Positions 35,745 to 46,829 of a DNA stretch of 64,000 nucleotides are shown here, one piece after another (positions within the stretch are counted from its first letter, which is position 1; the number at the start of each line of letters is the position of its first letter). Below the pieces are notes generated by a model, which had not been told where the DNA came from, did not search any database, and saw nothing but the letters and a program-made list of their open reading frames with translations. Position numbers and translations under genes: made by a program. This DNA comes from Trichobilharzia szidati. Taxonomy: Eukaryota; Platyhelminthes; Trematoda; Strigeidida; Schistosomatidae. The stretch lies in contig OX235277.1 of NCBI GenBank assembly GCA_944472155.2, forward strand, positions 29,956,804 to 30,020,803, given 5' to 3'.

Positions 35745-36000
35745 GTTAGAGTTTCATCACGAACCAACATCAGTTAAAGAGATCATTGAAAACCAGCAGA
35801 GAACATTGGACAGCTTTTTTCGTCCCACTTTTCGTGACTACTAGGCAGTGCGCATCTATGATTCCACCAGGTATCAAACCCACAACCTTCAGGTTACGAG
35901 ACCAAGTTGCCTGACCATTCAGCCAGCTGAAATGGAATCCAATGACCCGTGAATTCTAACTTCTGTCAGCTAGTGATACAACGCTGATCTAACCAATGCC
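35745..36000 (-). repeat. Hammerhead-variant SINE, family B
   Basis: Minus orientation: 3' body, degraded ribozyme region ('CGTCCCACTTTTCGTGACTA' antisense), tRNA-like head with 'GGTATCAAACCCACAACC' antisense B box. Pairs with the + copy at 36110-36405. Confidence 0.5.
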
Positions 36001-36109
36001 TCAGATGAAGATCGAACTCACATCTTGACACGGTGGATCCCGCAAATCATACAGTCTAAATATCAGTTTTCAGCTCAATGATGGCTATTGGATGAATTTC
36101 CTGAAGCTG

Positions 36110-36405
36110 CAGTAGGGGCTCGTAACGAATCAGGTCAATCATGTCTAGGTGAAGTGGATGCTCATTGGAAGCAATGTTGAGGGCAGGTCTATATCACGAA
36201 ATGACAGCAGTGACAATTCACAGGTCACTGAATTCTGCCTCAAGTGGCTGAATGATCAACGAACTTGGTAACCTGAAAGTTCCTGGTTCGGTCCGTCGTG
36301 AAGTCGTCAGTGTACACAGCTGCAAAGTCCTGGAAAGTGGAACGAATAGATGTTTAGTACTCCCTGGTGTTTAGTGATTTCTCTAAATGACGTTGATTTG
36401 TGACG
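36110..36405 (+). repeat. Hammerhead-variant SINE, family B
   Basis: Plus orientation with tRNA-like head 'AAGTGGCTGAATGATCAACG' and B-box relic GGTTCGGTCC, degraded core, and 3' body 'AGTACTCCCTGGTGTTTAGT'. Confidence 0.5.
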
Positions 36406-36796
36406 AAAATCTAACAACAGATATTTTACTTTGTTATTATGAACCGTGCTAGTTTTAAAGCCATTGTAAAAACAAAAACTACAAGGTGACATTATCTCGC
36501 ATTATTTTACTTCTTAATGCCTTAACTAAATGATAACAAAAAATAAATTTTTTATTGGAGGTATGATATGAATTTAAATCTTTCTTATATTTCTTCCACT
36601 GAAACTTCAAAGCTGAAGCTTCAAGCTCTATGTCCTACTAGGAACGCAAACGAATATTATTATCATTATTATTATTGTTATTACATGAATCCTACGACTG
36701 ATATCATAAAATCCTTCAAGATTTATATGAACTGTGAACAAGATTTGACAGAATAGTTCCCAAATAATTGGGCGCCTATTGAGAAGTAGACATATG

Positions 36797-37018
36797 TGAA
36801 AAATGTGTTTGAAAAAACTCAGCGAAATTGAAATGACTAATTACAACATTTCGTCCGGCAAACTGGTCCGAACTTCTTCAGGGAAATTAATCGAAATTAA
36901 GATAATAGAGGTTTATATATACTAAGTACATCTGTTGTCTCCAAAACTTTGTCCAGTCATGTTAGTCACGAAACAGGCATCAAAACATAATAAACAAAAT
37001 TGCATGGGCTGTTATCAA
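36797..37018 (-). repeat. Inverted repeat arm of a PLE, left copy
   Basis: Mirror image of 38960-39162; the inner 120 bases are nearly identical. Contains, on the minus strand, CTGAAGAAGTTCGG followed by CCGGACGAAA, a hammerhead-like core with a 6-bp stem II. It lies downstream of the GIY-YIG frame at 38600-39020 on the same strand, where a PLE terminal repeat is expected. Confidence 0.6.
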
Positions 37019-37074
37019 AATTTGACCTTAAACTTAGAAATATTAGTCTACTTTTGTCAAACATTTTACACAGA

Positions 37075-37265
37075 ATTTACTTTTAGTTAATTGGTGGATG
37101 GTGACTGGTAGGGAATCCAGGATGAGTATTTCGTCCTATTTGGGACTCGTCATCTGGATGTGCCTTCATTCCCCAGTGGGTGATGATGTTCCAACCGAGG
37201 CTCGAACCCAGTGCCTATAGTTTCAAACGCCACAGCATTATCCACTAGACCACTTGGGCCATGAG
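37075..37265 (-). repeat. Sm-alpha-like hammerhead SINE, left half of palindrome
   Basis: Minus strand carries the tRNA-like head, CACATCCAGATGACGAGTCC and TAGGACGAAATACTCATCC. The CUGAUGA box is changed to AUGACGA, including the essential C3, so this copy should not cleave. Stems are otherwise kept. Confidence 0.65.
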
Positions 37266-37344
37266 ACCCACCTCTTGGGTCATATTAACTATTTAACTGA
37301 ATTTTAGATTTTTCCGTCGATTGATTGGACCAAAGTGCTCGGTC

Positions 37345-37625
37345 TCAGGTTAACATGTCAGCTCCTCGTGGAGATGCTTCGACACTTTGGCGTTTGCAAG
37401 TATGGGTACTGGGTTCGAACCTCAGTGGGAACAACATCACTCACCGTGGAATGCAGGTACATCCAGCTGATGAGTCCAAAATAGGACGAAATGTGCATCC
37501 TGGATTCCACTGCTAGTCACCATCCACCAATTAACTTCTAATTACATGCCCAGACATCGTCAAAGCATCTGCACAAGAAGCCGATATGTCAACCTGAGAC
37601 CGAGCACTTCGGTCCAATCAATCGA
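37345..37625 (+). repeat. Sm-alpha-like hammerhead SINE, right half of palindrome
   Basis: Head with B box GGGTTCGAACCTCAGTGGG, hammerhead at 37461-37505, then 'GCTAGTCACCATCCACC' and a block ending ACTTCGGTCCAATCAATCGA. Segments 37310-37375 and 37560-37625 are also reverse complements, so the whole 37.08-37.63 kb region is a nested palindrome. Confidence 0.7.
37461..37505 (+). ncRNA. Hammerhead ribozyme, complete fold (Sm-alpha type)
   Basis: Self-cleaving RNA of the short stem-III kind. Stem I is ATCCAG (37461-37466) with CTGGAT (37500-37505). The core CTGATGA is at 37467-37473. Stem II is GTCC (37474-37477) with GGAC (37484-37487). GAAA is at 37488-37491, then a self-complementary TGTGCA as a minimal stem III. 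Cleavage would follow ATC at 37499. Every invariant core base I can check is present. Such ribozymes often act as dimers because stem III is so short. Confidence 0.75.
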
Positions 37626-37739
37626 CGCGGAAATACAAACTTGAACTAAAGAGTTTACTTTTCATCAGTCTTTTAGTGATTGCGTTCAACTAAATTTCGT
37701 GGTCGTAGATAACTGAATATGATAAAATATTTTTTTCGA

Positions 37740-37890
37740 GTTTAACCACGGATTGATATCAGTTAGTGAACAATGGGAAACCAGTGGGTGCGTACTGCTA
37801 ATGATTCCCAAACTAGGATGAAACAGCTGTCCAGTACTTCCAGGTTTTCAATGGTTCCCTAACTGATATCAATCCGTGGTCAAACTCGAA
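37740..37890. repeat. Inverted pair of family B SINE 3' bodies
   Basis: 37741-37785 is antisense 'GATATCAGTTAGTGAACAAT', 37790-37885 sense: GTGCGTACTGCTAATGATTC, CTAGGATGAAACAGCTGTCC, CTAACTGATATCAATCC. Core CTGATGA is lost. Confidence 0.55.
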
Positions 37891-37954
37891 GAATAAACCT
37901 CATGCTTACAAATCAATTCTTAAAAATATATATGTGTATATGCGGTATACAATG

Positions 37955-37971
37955 GTGTGTGTGTGTGTGTG
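37955..37971. repeat. (TG)n microsatellite
   Basis: Short uninterrupted GT run. Confidence 0.85.
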
Positions 37972-38599
37972 CATGTGAATATGGGTTAACAATTGTAAAT
38001 CATTTGTTAGCCTCTCCATAAGAAGATATAGACAGTCGGGAATTTACTTCACTTACGACTGAATAGTGATAAATATCCATTTTCATTGCCATGCATCAGA
38101 TAACATCATACCTTCACATCTATTCACATCAGTTCTTCTTTTAACGAACCAAAACATTTTTGCAGAACTTAAGTATTATCAAAGTCTATCTTGTGTCCCG
38201 TTTCTATAGAGTGCAGTTTAATCGCCCATCTGTTTTCTAGATGGCGGCCTGCTAAAAACCTGGGCCACCAAAAGCTTCCACGTCTCTATTGTACATATTT
38301 TCACACGTTCACTTTATTTTAATCGAGTATTATCTACTCATGTGTTTTTAAAATGTTTACAAGCTTCTGATTCTCAAGTTCCTACTAAACTTGAGGAATG
38401 GTCTGATTGTGGGTAGCAGCGTGTCCCAATACATGAGATAACTGTTCTTCAGTTATGCCTCTGGGTCTCAAAATATACTTCTCAACCTCTTACAGTCGGC
38501 TTCCAACTAGATGTCGTGGATTTCTCGAAGGAGACAAAGCAGAAATATCACAATGGAATAGTTTGTGCTTCAGCTCAGAGAGCATTGTTTCACAGGATA
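37972..38599. other. Probable PLE 3' flank
   Basis: No coding feature recognised. On the minus strand it lies downstream of the GIY-YIG frame and could be 3' sequence of that element. Confidence 0.25.
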
Positions 38600-39020
38600 T
38601 ACTGTCAATTAGTATTTTACTTGGAGACATTGTAAGAAGGGAAAATATCGTGCAATAAACTCCTCTGAAAATTCTGTACGCTGTATAAATACTGTCCAGA
38701 ATAAAGGTATTATTATTATTATGAGCTTCTTCAAGTTTGCAGAGGTTTTCGGAACCACCTTTAGACATTGTTCATACTCCTTCACTCTTATATTTGCCTG
38801 TCTGTAATTTTTTCTTACATATTTGGCCTCACAATTCCTACAATTTATCTGGTACACACAATTATGATGGTTTCCTTCTTCTCTTTTAACCGTAACCTTC
38901 ACCGGTGATGAGAATAAGGTCTCCAGTGCACGAAAATACACTCTTACGTGATGACTGTTAAGGCTTCGCTTTGTCTCAGCCCATGCAATATGACTGGACA
39001 AAGTTTCTGAAGACAACAGG
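38600..39020 (-). pseudogene. Penelope-like element GIY-YIG domain, second lineage
   Basis: A 135-codon minus frame with VYQINCRNCEAKYVRKNYRQ and then IRVKEYEQC, the Cys-rich lead and GIY-like core of a PLE endonuclease in which 'YVGET' has become YVRKN. Upstream residues (SHHVRVYFRALETLFSSP) resemble the RT-nuclease linker. The frame begins inside the inverted repeat arm at 38960-39162. RT absent. Confidence 0.6.
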
Positions 39021-39162
39021 TGTACTTAGTATATATAAACCTCTATTATCTTAATTTCGATTAATTTCCCTGAAGAAGTTCGGACCAGTTTGCCGGACGA
39101 AATGTTGTAATTAGTCATTTCAATTTCGCTGAGTTTTTTCAAACACAATTTTCGCATATTCT
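38960..39162 (+). repeat. Inverted repeat arm of a PLE, right copy
   Basis: Mirror image of 36797-37018. The + strand has CTGAAGA (39070-39076), stem II GTTCGG/CCGGAC (39078-39083 with 39093-39098) and GAAA (39099-39102). One extra A before stem II and no clear stem III or I, so a hammerhead relic rather than a working ribozyme. Confidence 0.55.
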
Positions 39163-40046
39163 TCAAGATTACCGATAAAATCCATCAGGGAGGACTAGTG
39201 AGATCAGTAAAATTAACCTCCACTAATGTTAGTATCATTCATTGTTATTGGTGGTGGGCTTAAATTACTGGCCGCCAGAATTTCCATCCATCAAAATGCT
39301 TAAAACTTTCTGCATTTCTTATTGTTTAAATTATGCAATCATATCAAATGATCACAACATGAACTAGTGCGAATTTGTAATTGGCTTACAGCTAAGTACT
39401 GCACAACTCTTGAAGAAAATGCAGAAAAAACTTACAGAATTGGTTCTCTCTTCATATTTAATAACACTATGTCATACGATATTATAAATATTACTATTTT
39501 CAAATCCCTAATTATTTTGTTTATTTCATTGGACCTCTCATTTTCTCCGTATTAATTTGCCTATTGGACGTTTCATGACACATTCGAGACGGTACTATTT
39601 ACTGGGTGACGTTACAAACATAATTTATTGTTCATGATCATATAAGTTATACCTCCAAACTACTTCGAAACTTTATGGTTCTCTTTCTTCCTTCCTTCCC
39701 TCCTTCCTTCCCAATTCTCGTAGGAGTAGCAGGGTTTTCTTGATGTCCGGGTCAGATGGTGAGTCATTCATATTGCAGATATTCTCAGTCTCCTCCTATC
39801 CGGTTTCGTGTTAAATTTTAGAAGAGTCATTATTCCTATCCTGTTGTATGGTTGTATGTAAACTGCATGAAGAGAAATAGATGAGTCATTCCCTAGGTTC
39901 CTTATCTTATCGGGATCAACAAAATTAGGTTATGATTGGTTTTTGTTCTCCGCTAACCTATTTGAGTGAGATGAGGTGGCAGTCCTAATATCTAAATGTG
40001 TGAAGAGGGAGACTAATAACTCAAGCATTATTTTTCAATAAAGAAA
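39163..40046. other. Intergenic with a CCTT-rich run
   Basis: Pyrimidine run near 39685-39712. 39825-39850 reads 'IIPILLYGC', which faintly resembles a LINE C-terminal block, but nothing around it supports that. Confidence 0.3.
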
Positions 40047-40318
40047 GAAAGACCGAATTTGCAGTATAAAATGATGTTGTCATTCTGTTTCACAGGTTAA
40101 CATCAGTTGCACATCACTACCTCAAACAACAATCGTTATAAATAATGACAATAACACACTTCAATGTTTGAATGGTAGTAGACAAAACATTACAAAACTA
40201 ACGCATCCAAAACAAAAGTATTACAACGTTTAGTTTAAGTTAACATCAGTTTACAAGTTTCCCAAAGGAGAGGGGGGAAGGAGAAGACAGAAAAATCTAA
40301 TAGACAGTGTTGGCTTGC
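40047..40318 (+). repeat. Inverted repeat arm around a PLE fragment, left
   Basis: Reverse complement of 40788-41064, with the blocks GGTTAACATCAGTTGCACAT, 'AACGCATCCAAAACAAAAGT' and a GGAGAGGGGGGAAGGAGAAG run shared at high identity. Abuts PLE coding sequence at 40320. Confidence 0.65.
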
Positions 40319-40319
40319 A

Positions 40320-40680
40320 GTGTTCGCATAGCAACTCAAGATCCACCCAAACATTAAATTCACCATGGAATATGATAACAACGACGAGTTTAATTTCCTA
40401 GACCTTAATGTAAGAAGGAAAAACGATGGTATGGTCAAAAGTCCATCCACAGGAACGAAGGGCGGACAGGACATCTTCACTTCTCTTTTCGAAGTGCAAT
40501 TAGCAGACATCTTGTGTATCCAGATGATTGCGTCACGATATACAAATCCTTCAAAATATTTAACATACTAAGGACAGCAAATTTACTACGATTTGTTCAA
40601 GCAACTGCAATCAAATGTCTCAAACCAAACTTATGCATACAAACAGAGAGTGTAATCAATCTCCCACAGCCTTCGTAACT
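40320..40680 (+). pseudogene. Penelope-like element RT thumb fragment
   Basis: Reads IHPNIKFTMEYDNNDEFNFL then DLNVRRKNDG, the 'HPNIKFTME....LPFLD' block just after the PLE palm. After one frame slip 'HRNEGRTGHLHFSFRSAI' follows, counterpart of the 'YRKPTWTGQYLHF' block. The active site is missing. Confidence 0.6.
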
Positions 40681-40787
40681 GTATCATGATTACATTGATT
40701 AGTCCTTCATATTAGTGATAGTTGATCGCTGAGAAAGTTTTCAATCTTATGAACTATAACCTTCTTTGGGTGTTATATGAACTTACA

Positions 40788-41064
40788 AGCTAAAACTGTC
40801 TATCAGATTTTTCTGTCTTCTCCTGCCCCCCTCTCCTTTGGGAAACTTGTAAACTGATGTTAACTTAAACTAAACGTTGTAATACTTTTGTTTTGGATGC
40901 GTTAGTTTTGTAATGTTTTGTCTACTACCATTCAAATATTGGAGTATGTTATTGTCATTATTTATAACCATTGTTGTTTGAGGTAGTGATGTGCAACTGA
41001 TGTTAACCTGTGAAACAGAATGACAACATCATTTTATACTGCAAATTCGGTCTTTCTCCCTTTA
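40788..41064 (-). repeat. Inverted repeat arm around a PLE fragment, right
   Basis: Partner of 40047-40318, about 265-275 bases with a handful of visible differences. Together they bracket about 470 bases holding the RT fragment. Confidence 0.65.
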
Positions 41065-41257
41065 TCAAAATTTGTCAAGGGAACCAAATATATGAAGCGT
41101 TGTGTTTTCGAATCATCTGAGAATATCTCCAATGCGAATGATTCATCATGTTTCCGGGACATATGAAAAATTCTACCACCCTCACAGCAAGTGGGATGAA
41201 AGGAAAAGAACTACGAAAATGAAGTTTCCAGGCCGTGTAGTTACAACTGGTATGATT

Positions 41258-42178
41258 ATTTTATTATTTATTATTATTGTTCCCTTGGGTTCCTAGTGGA
41301 ACATAGGGCTTCAACTGCACGCCTCCACTTGTTTCTGTCTTCTGCTGTACTTTTCACCTGCATCCATGTTAGTCCATACTGTTTCAGCCCCTCTTCACAC
41401 GATCTCCTCCATGTCAACATTGGACGTCCCACTCGCCGCTTCCCTTTCGGGTTACACTCGAGCTATGGCCTGACGCGCGATGTCACCCAACGGCCTCCTC
41501 AGCGAGTGTCCAACCCATCTCCACTTTCTCCTGCATATTTGTTGGGCGATTGGTTCTTGTTTCGTTTGTTCCCATAGCTTCTTGTTTGTGATTCTCTCCG
41601 GCCATCTAATCTTCAGTATAGAACGAAGACAGTTGTTGATAAAGGTCTGCAACAGGCTGTTGGAAATATTCTTTGTGACACGCCAAGTTTCTGATCCGTA
41701 TAGAAGAACTGACTGACTTGACGTTTGTATTGAAAATCCGAGTTTTGTTGTTGATGCTGAGTGACGAAGATTTCCAGATTGGTTTCAGGTTGATGAATGT
41801 GTTTCTCGCCTTCCCGATTCTCAATTTGACATCCTCGTCCATTCCTCCTGTAGTTGAGACAATGCTCCCTAGACAAGTGAAAGAAGTAACCTCTTCCAAA
41901 TCTCTCCCGTTGATGGTGATTGGCACTGGATGTTGCTGCTGTTGTTGTTGTTGGTTGGTTATTTTCATAACCTCCGTCTTGTCTATGTTCACCTGGAGTC
42001 CTGTCTTTGCTGCTTCTTCGACCAGTTTGTCGGATTTCGCTTGTAAGTCTTCGATTTTGTGTGACATCAAACCTAAATCATCCGCGAAATCCAGATCTTC
42101 TAGGTTCTTCACGTCTGTCCAGGATATCCCTGTCTTCTCGTTTCCCACTGTCTGATGCATAATCCAGTCCACCACTGG
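41258..42178 (-). pseudogene. RTE-type LINE 3' copy A
   Basis: Minus strand: VDWIMHQTVGNEKTGISW, 'LEDLDFADDLGLMSHK' with intact FADD (about 42085), 'GLQVNIDKTEVMKITNQ', a glutamine run, ITINGRDLEEVTSFTCLGSI, then a frameshift at a (CAGT) duplication (41708-41722) after 'FNTNVKSV', then 'RWPERITNKKLWEQTKQ' and 'RRKWRWVGHSLRRP'. Ends with the GTTCCACTAGGAACCCAAGG tail and TAATAATAA. 5'-truncated inside the RT. Nearly identical to 61768-62900 and shares its frameshift. Confidence 0.8.
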
Positions 42179-42619
42179 TAATTGTGTTTGAAGCTTCTTT
42201 ATCCAGTGAATAATGCAGTTTCTTACAATCATGGTGCCCAAGTCTAATTTATTTTCAGTTTTCCAATTTTCCTGTAAATTGGTTTAACAAATCAATGTGT
42301 GTTATTAAACCTCTAATAACGCTAAAGAAAGGTATAGATATATAAATAAATATAAAATATTCAAACAAAATTATTCTGTTATGGAAGGAATTACATACAC
42401 TCAACTAGAGTGACTATGTCTGTTATTTCATACCGCCTCGTCGATTCATACATCGGTCAATAGGTAAAATCAAGTTGTGTGTATGTTCAAAGTAAATCCC
42501 TTGGTACCCCCAGTGTTTCTCTCAACCTACCAAAATCTGGTTAACTTGATTAGTGAGCTTCAGCTAACAACTAGGACTTGTCACGTTTAGTGAACGTCAT
42601 TAGCTAAAGCAAATCTTTA
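42179..42619. other. Intergenic, nothing recognised
   Basis: AT-rich flank of the LINE copy; no feature seen. Confidence 0.3.
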
Positions 42620-43180
42620 GCTCATGTTTGAGTGAGGACCGATATCAGTAAGAGAACTTCTAAAAACTAGGGAATGCTGTGTAACCGTTTCTTGCGGGCT
42701 TAGGAATCTTCAGCAGTACGTACTTATGACCCCATCAGCAAGTATTTGTCCTCACACACCAGATCTATTTCCAAATGATCAAGCTTGGAACCAAGCAGAT
42801 CCCTACAAACTAACTCTCGAAAATTAACCTGATACTCCCCAGTGACTGGCTACAGGATGAAGGTGTCTGTAATTCTAGTGAGAAGTTGTAACTAATGGGG
42901 TCCGAAAAACTCGGTGTCAGGACAGGTACTCTGCGATAACATTTTCTGGCGGTAGCGCAAAATTCGCGAACCGACATGATTGGTGGGTCATTGCATTCTG
43001 TTCGCACGACTGAATATTCAGTGAGATCGCTTCTAGGTACTAGGTTCGATCTCTGTCGGGTTCGTCCCGTTGAAGAGTCACAAGCAAGAATGCAACAGCT
43101 TTCCAGTACTCACTGGTTTTCCATGGTTATGTTGTCAAACCTGAAACAAATCAAATCCCTGTGAACTGACACTTAAAAAT
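42620..43180. repeat. Hammerhead-variant SINE, family B, inverted composite
   Basis: 42630-42760 is the minus-strand ribozyme end (CTTCAGCAGTACGTAC antisense). 42830-43165 is a + strand unit with GTGACTGGCTACAGGATGAA, a head with GGTTCGATCTCTG, and GTTGAAGAGTCACAAGCAAG where the core is degraded. Confidence 0.5.
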
Positions 43181-43429
43181 ATTCATCTACTGCAACATTA
43201 ATAGTACTGCAATCATTTAATATCTAAATTTATCCCATTTTACTTGATTTATTTTATTTATATCTTACAAGTTAGTAACACTGTGGAACATGTTATTGAT
43301 TTCATAGAAAAGAGTTTCGAACTGTGGTGCTTTGTTTTTTTTTGTATCAGCTGTCAATAATCAGTTCACTTACAGCAGTAAATGAACAAATGAAATTCCT
43401 GGAAATCGATCCTAGGGAATTAATCTAGT

Positions 43430-43780
43430 GCTCACTAACGACCAACTACAGGATGAAGATGCCTGGCAAGTTGTGACCAAATGGATCTACTAAGTCAGGT
43501 AGAAGAACAAATACTTGTCGATAACATTAGCTTGTGGTAGCGCGAATAGGCAGAAGTTAGAATTCATGGGCTGAACATTTGGCTCCGTCCCAGTGGCTGA
43601 ATGGTCAACGAGCTCACCTAGTAGCCTGAAGATCTTAAGTTCGGTGTCTGGTAAATAGAGTCATTGGTACGTACTGATGAAGAGTCACAAACAAGGACGA
43701 AACACTTGTCCTATTTTCCATGCTGGTTCTGAATGGTTCCTTAACTGAAATCAATTCGTGGTCAGAACTGACACTTGGCA
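43430..43780 (+). repeat. Hammerhead-variant SINE, family B, complete unit
   Basis: Head 'CAGTGGCTGAATGGTCAACG' (A-box-like), then ACTGATGAAGAGTCACAAAC and AAGGACGAAACACTTGTCC: CUGAUGA and GAAA boxes are present with the family's 3-base insertion, but stem II is weakened (GTCA/GGAC). 3' body to about 43760. Confidence 0.6.
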
Positions 43781-44795
43781 ATGCCTTATTCAAACTTAAT
43801 ACAGTGAGCTAATTTTACCATCAATTACCTAAAACCAATTAATAATATTGACGTTCGCTTGATTATGAATTTCACAAGCATACACACACAGTTGAGTGGA
43901 TAAATAATAATAGGGTGATGTTTACCTGACTATATTCATACATACATACATATGAACAACAGATAAAAAAAATGGACTGATCAGTCGATCGATCGATCGA
44001 TCGATAGACTAACGAACAGTCATTTAAATTTAACCAATAGTAATTCAGAAAATATAAGGTTTTATTTAGCACAGATGACAAATACAAATTTATAATAATA
44101 ATAAATAAATAAACAAGCAACAATAACAGAAACAGTCATGTGACAAATTGCTTCAGTTGTGTGTTTTTTCCGCAACACAGAGATACAATATTTTTTTCAA
44201 AATGAAATAAGCTTGTGAAGTTTCTAATATAATATAAATAAAGATGAAAGAAAATAAAGCTCATTACTCGTTCATTTGTGTTGTATACTATATTTGTTCT
44301 TAGTGTGCATCAGTTTCAGTATTAAATATATAGACACAGAGGTCTTATCACTTCGGTTTCCAATGTTAATGGGTAAATTTAATAATGGAGATACCATTGA
44401 ACAGTATGCACCTGCATAAATATGAAATGATATACGCCAATTACATGTAGAATAAAGCAAAACAAGCAAGCAAACATTGTCTCATATCCGCGCTCACACA
44501 CATAAACACTCTCCCTCCCTATCTTTTAAACACACACTTCAATGCACATATGCACACACTCTCACACTGACACATACAGACGCACACTCACACGTTCATA
44601 TGTAATTGAAAAAGACATGAAACACTGACACTTCATTTATTTTGACATTGTCACAACTGTGATAGCCAGGAGTAAACAATAAAACCAAAAGATAATACTA
44701 ATAATAATAGTAATAAAAACAACAAAAGTGAAAATATATATAGAACAATATAACCACCTTATTATCATTATTACATTGATTCTAATCACAGATAG
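43781..44795. other. Intergenic with simple repeats, upstream of a TM exon
   Basis: (TCGA)n at 43985-44004 and AC-rich stretches near 44495-44600. No upstream exon for 44796 was identified. Confidence 0.4.
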
Positions 44796-44916
44796 TCATT
44801 GGATTTAGAAATGGGTGTAAAAAAACTTGCCCTAATCATCTGTCTTCCGTTGTTGGCATTTTTCATAATACTAGCCATTGTAATATGCTGTTGTTTACGC
44901 TCACGACGACGTAATG
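44796..44916 (+). CDS. Second transmembrane exon, single-pass membrane protein
   Basis: Frame reads SLDLEMGVKKLALIICLPLL and on through a hydrophobic segment of about 24 residues, then CCCLRSRRRNG and a consensus donor (GTAAGT at 44917). Layout matches the exon at 12751: TM helix, basic stop-transfer, donor one base into a codon. Both open with TCAT directly after AG. The nearer acceptor CACAG at 44791 would put TAG in this frame, so ATAG at 44795 or an initiation at ATG 44811 must be used. A relative of the first gene is likely by layout only. The downstream exon was not found within the window unless it is 58186-58312. Confidence 0.5.
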
Positions 44917-45252
44917 GTAAGTCATCTGAATACGTGACTGTTATTATTATTATTATTATTAACATTATTACTCACTCCTTGTATTATTCATAGAGGCATC
45001 TACTTCATGTAGTTTAGTGAATAAACTTTTCGCGGCGAATTCATTTTCCGCTTCAGCTGTGAAATAATAACACTGACATACAATTTTTCACTCATGAGAG
45101 AGACAGAGAAAGAGAGCGTAGTAACAAAAGTGATGAAGAGTTGCCCTAATCATAATTGTTAGTACTAGTCAATGCATAAATGGAGTTTAAAAAAGGAGGT
45201 ATTCGAGTTATGCATTATGACGAATAATTTAATGAATGAGTTGTAATCAGGA

Positions 45253-45278
45253 CGCACGCACACACACACACACACACA
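45253..45278. repeat. (CA)n microsatellite
   Basis: CA run with a GCAC-rich start. Confidence 0.9.
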
Positions 45279-45364
45279 GAAAAGAAGCAAAATATGAAAT
45301 TACTTGAGAGGTCGAGAGTAATACAATAGTTGTAAAGAGTTTAAAACATACAAAAATCAAGTTG

Positions 45365-46540
45365 ATGCAAAGCCAACGACAAGATTGTTACCATGATACC
45401 AGAAGTGGTTGGATACTTTCCTTTTGCATGCACAGGTTGGCTTTCTCTGTCTGAATGGCTAGAGATTCACTAATGCAGAGGAAACCAAAGCTGATTATGT
45501 TTGTCAGGTTGTTTTTCACTTTGTAGATTACTCTGAAAGATGAGATTGTTGAGGTGGAATGACTAGTGTTGAAAAGGTGCTCATTTGTCGTACTCCTTAT
45601 AAAAAGCCACTGCTACCATTCTGCAACCATGTGGGTTAGTGTTTTTAAACCCCTTTAGACAGAATCCGCGTAAAACGACGAATGTATCTGGCTCCACTGA
45701 ACTGATTTATGCATACTGAAGTGGTCAGATGCGAAATCTTTTCTTTTAGGTTTCTAGAGACTAGTGGCCGCCTGAAGAACACTAATCTTAACGTTGTCGC
45801 GAAGAATGTTCTTCTGAAAGATAAGGAAATTCTCTTAAGGATATTGCAGGTTAAATCTCCTTTGAAATCCAGGTTCGTGTAAAGTATCATTTTTAGTATA
45901 AGTAATGTTTCCTTCCTGTGAAATTTTGGTTTGATATCCTTGTCACTGAATCTAAGAGGGCATACATTTTGAATGTAGACTTCTTCAAGAAGTTCTAATT
46001 CTTCGTCTAGAGCGTTAGAACCGCAGATGCATAGGATGCAAGTGGCAAGGGATTTAATTAAATTTCGTTTTTACTCAATAGGCATCTAAGTGCAGAAACT
46101 TGTCAGTTTTCATTTCCATGTGGCTTTCCCATTGTTAAACCTTCTTGAAGTTCCGTTGAGTCTTCTTGTTAGTTCCACATCAAGACAAGAAATTGACAAG
46201 AAAGACAACCTCTTCACTGAACTATTTGTTTCGTTCTTTGTATTAATGCCTGGTTGGGAATTATTCATGTATCGACTTCAAAGAGCCAGGTTTCGATATG
46301 GTTACTGATGTATAAAATTAGTTGATAGAGTAAATTTTCATCTAGATTTAACTGCCACCTACCTGTAAAAGAAGCATTTTGAAGTTATTGGTAGATTGAT
46401 TTTAAAATAGCAGCTGCTTTCGTGATGAGAGTCACTGAGATAACTAGGGAGGCGTAGATTTCTCAGAATTTTGCTAACTGGTACTGCTTGAGTTATATCT
46501 GAGGATATTTTATACACATGACGATAGCTGTACGTTAAAA
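45365..46540 (-). pseudogene. Penelope-like element 3' half, decayed
   Basis: Long minus-strand relic. Upstream part (46540-46000) follows the post-palm region; the segment near 46050-45940 ('LNPLPLASYASAVLTL', 'NFLKKSTFKMYALL') equals the helix block before the endonuclease. 'NLKEKISHLTTSVCINQFSG' and ARYIRRFTRILSKGV are the GIY-YIG lead with the Cys cluster partly lost. 45600-45365 continues to the 3' end in broken frames. Largest PLE remnant in the window. Confidence 0.55.
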
Positions 46541-46829
46541 ATTCTTGAAAGTTGTCTAACAGAAGTTGGCAGATTTTCAGCCTTCGGGCCGGCTTAATCA
46601 GAACCTGCTTCCTAATTTATTAAAGCAAATTTCCAGTTACACTCCTTAAAGCACAATGATATTGGTATGTGTATGTTTCAGATTCATATTTTGCAAATTA
46701 GTTAGTAATTTTCACAGTTCGAGGTAAAATTTCACCGGAATTATTCAGATCACACAAAATGTGATTTCAAACTGAGGCAAAATTTCACCACGAGTTGTGA
46801 AAATTGAAAATTATGGGTTAAGTTGAGTA

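Noticed and set aside
40980..41030. Possible hammerhead near CAACTGATGTTAACC and GTGAAACAG in the right arm
   Set aside because: The core would need CUGAUGA; here it is CUGAUGU, and no stem II or stem I partner exists.
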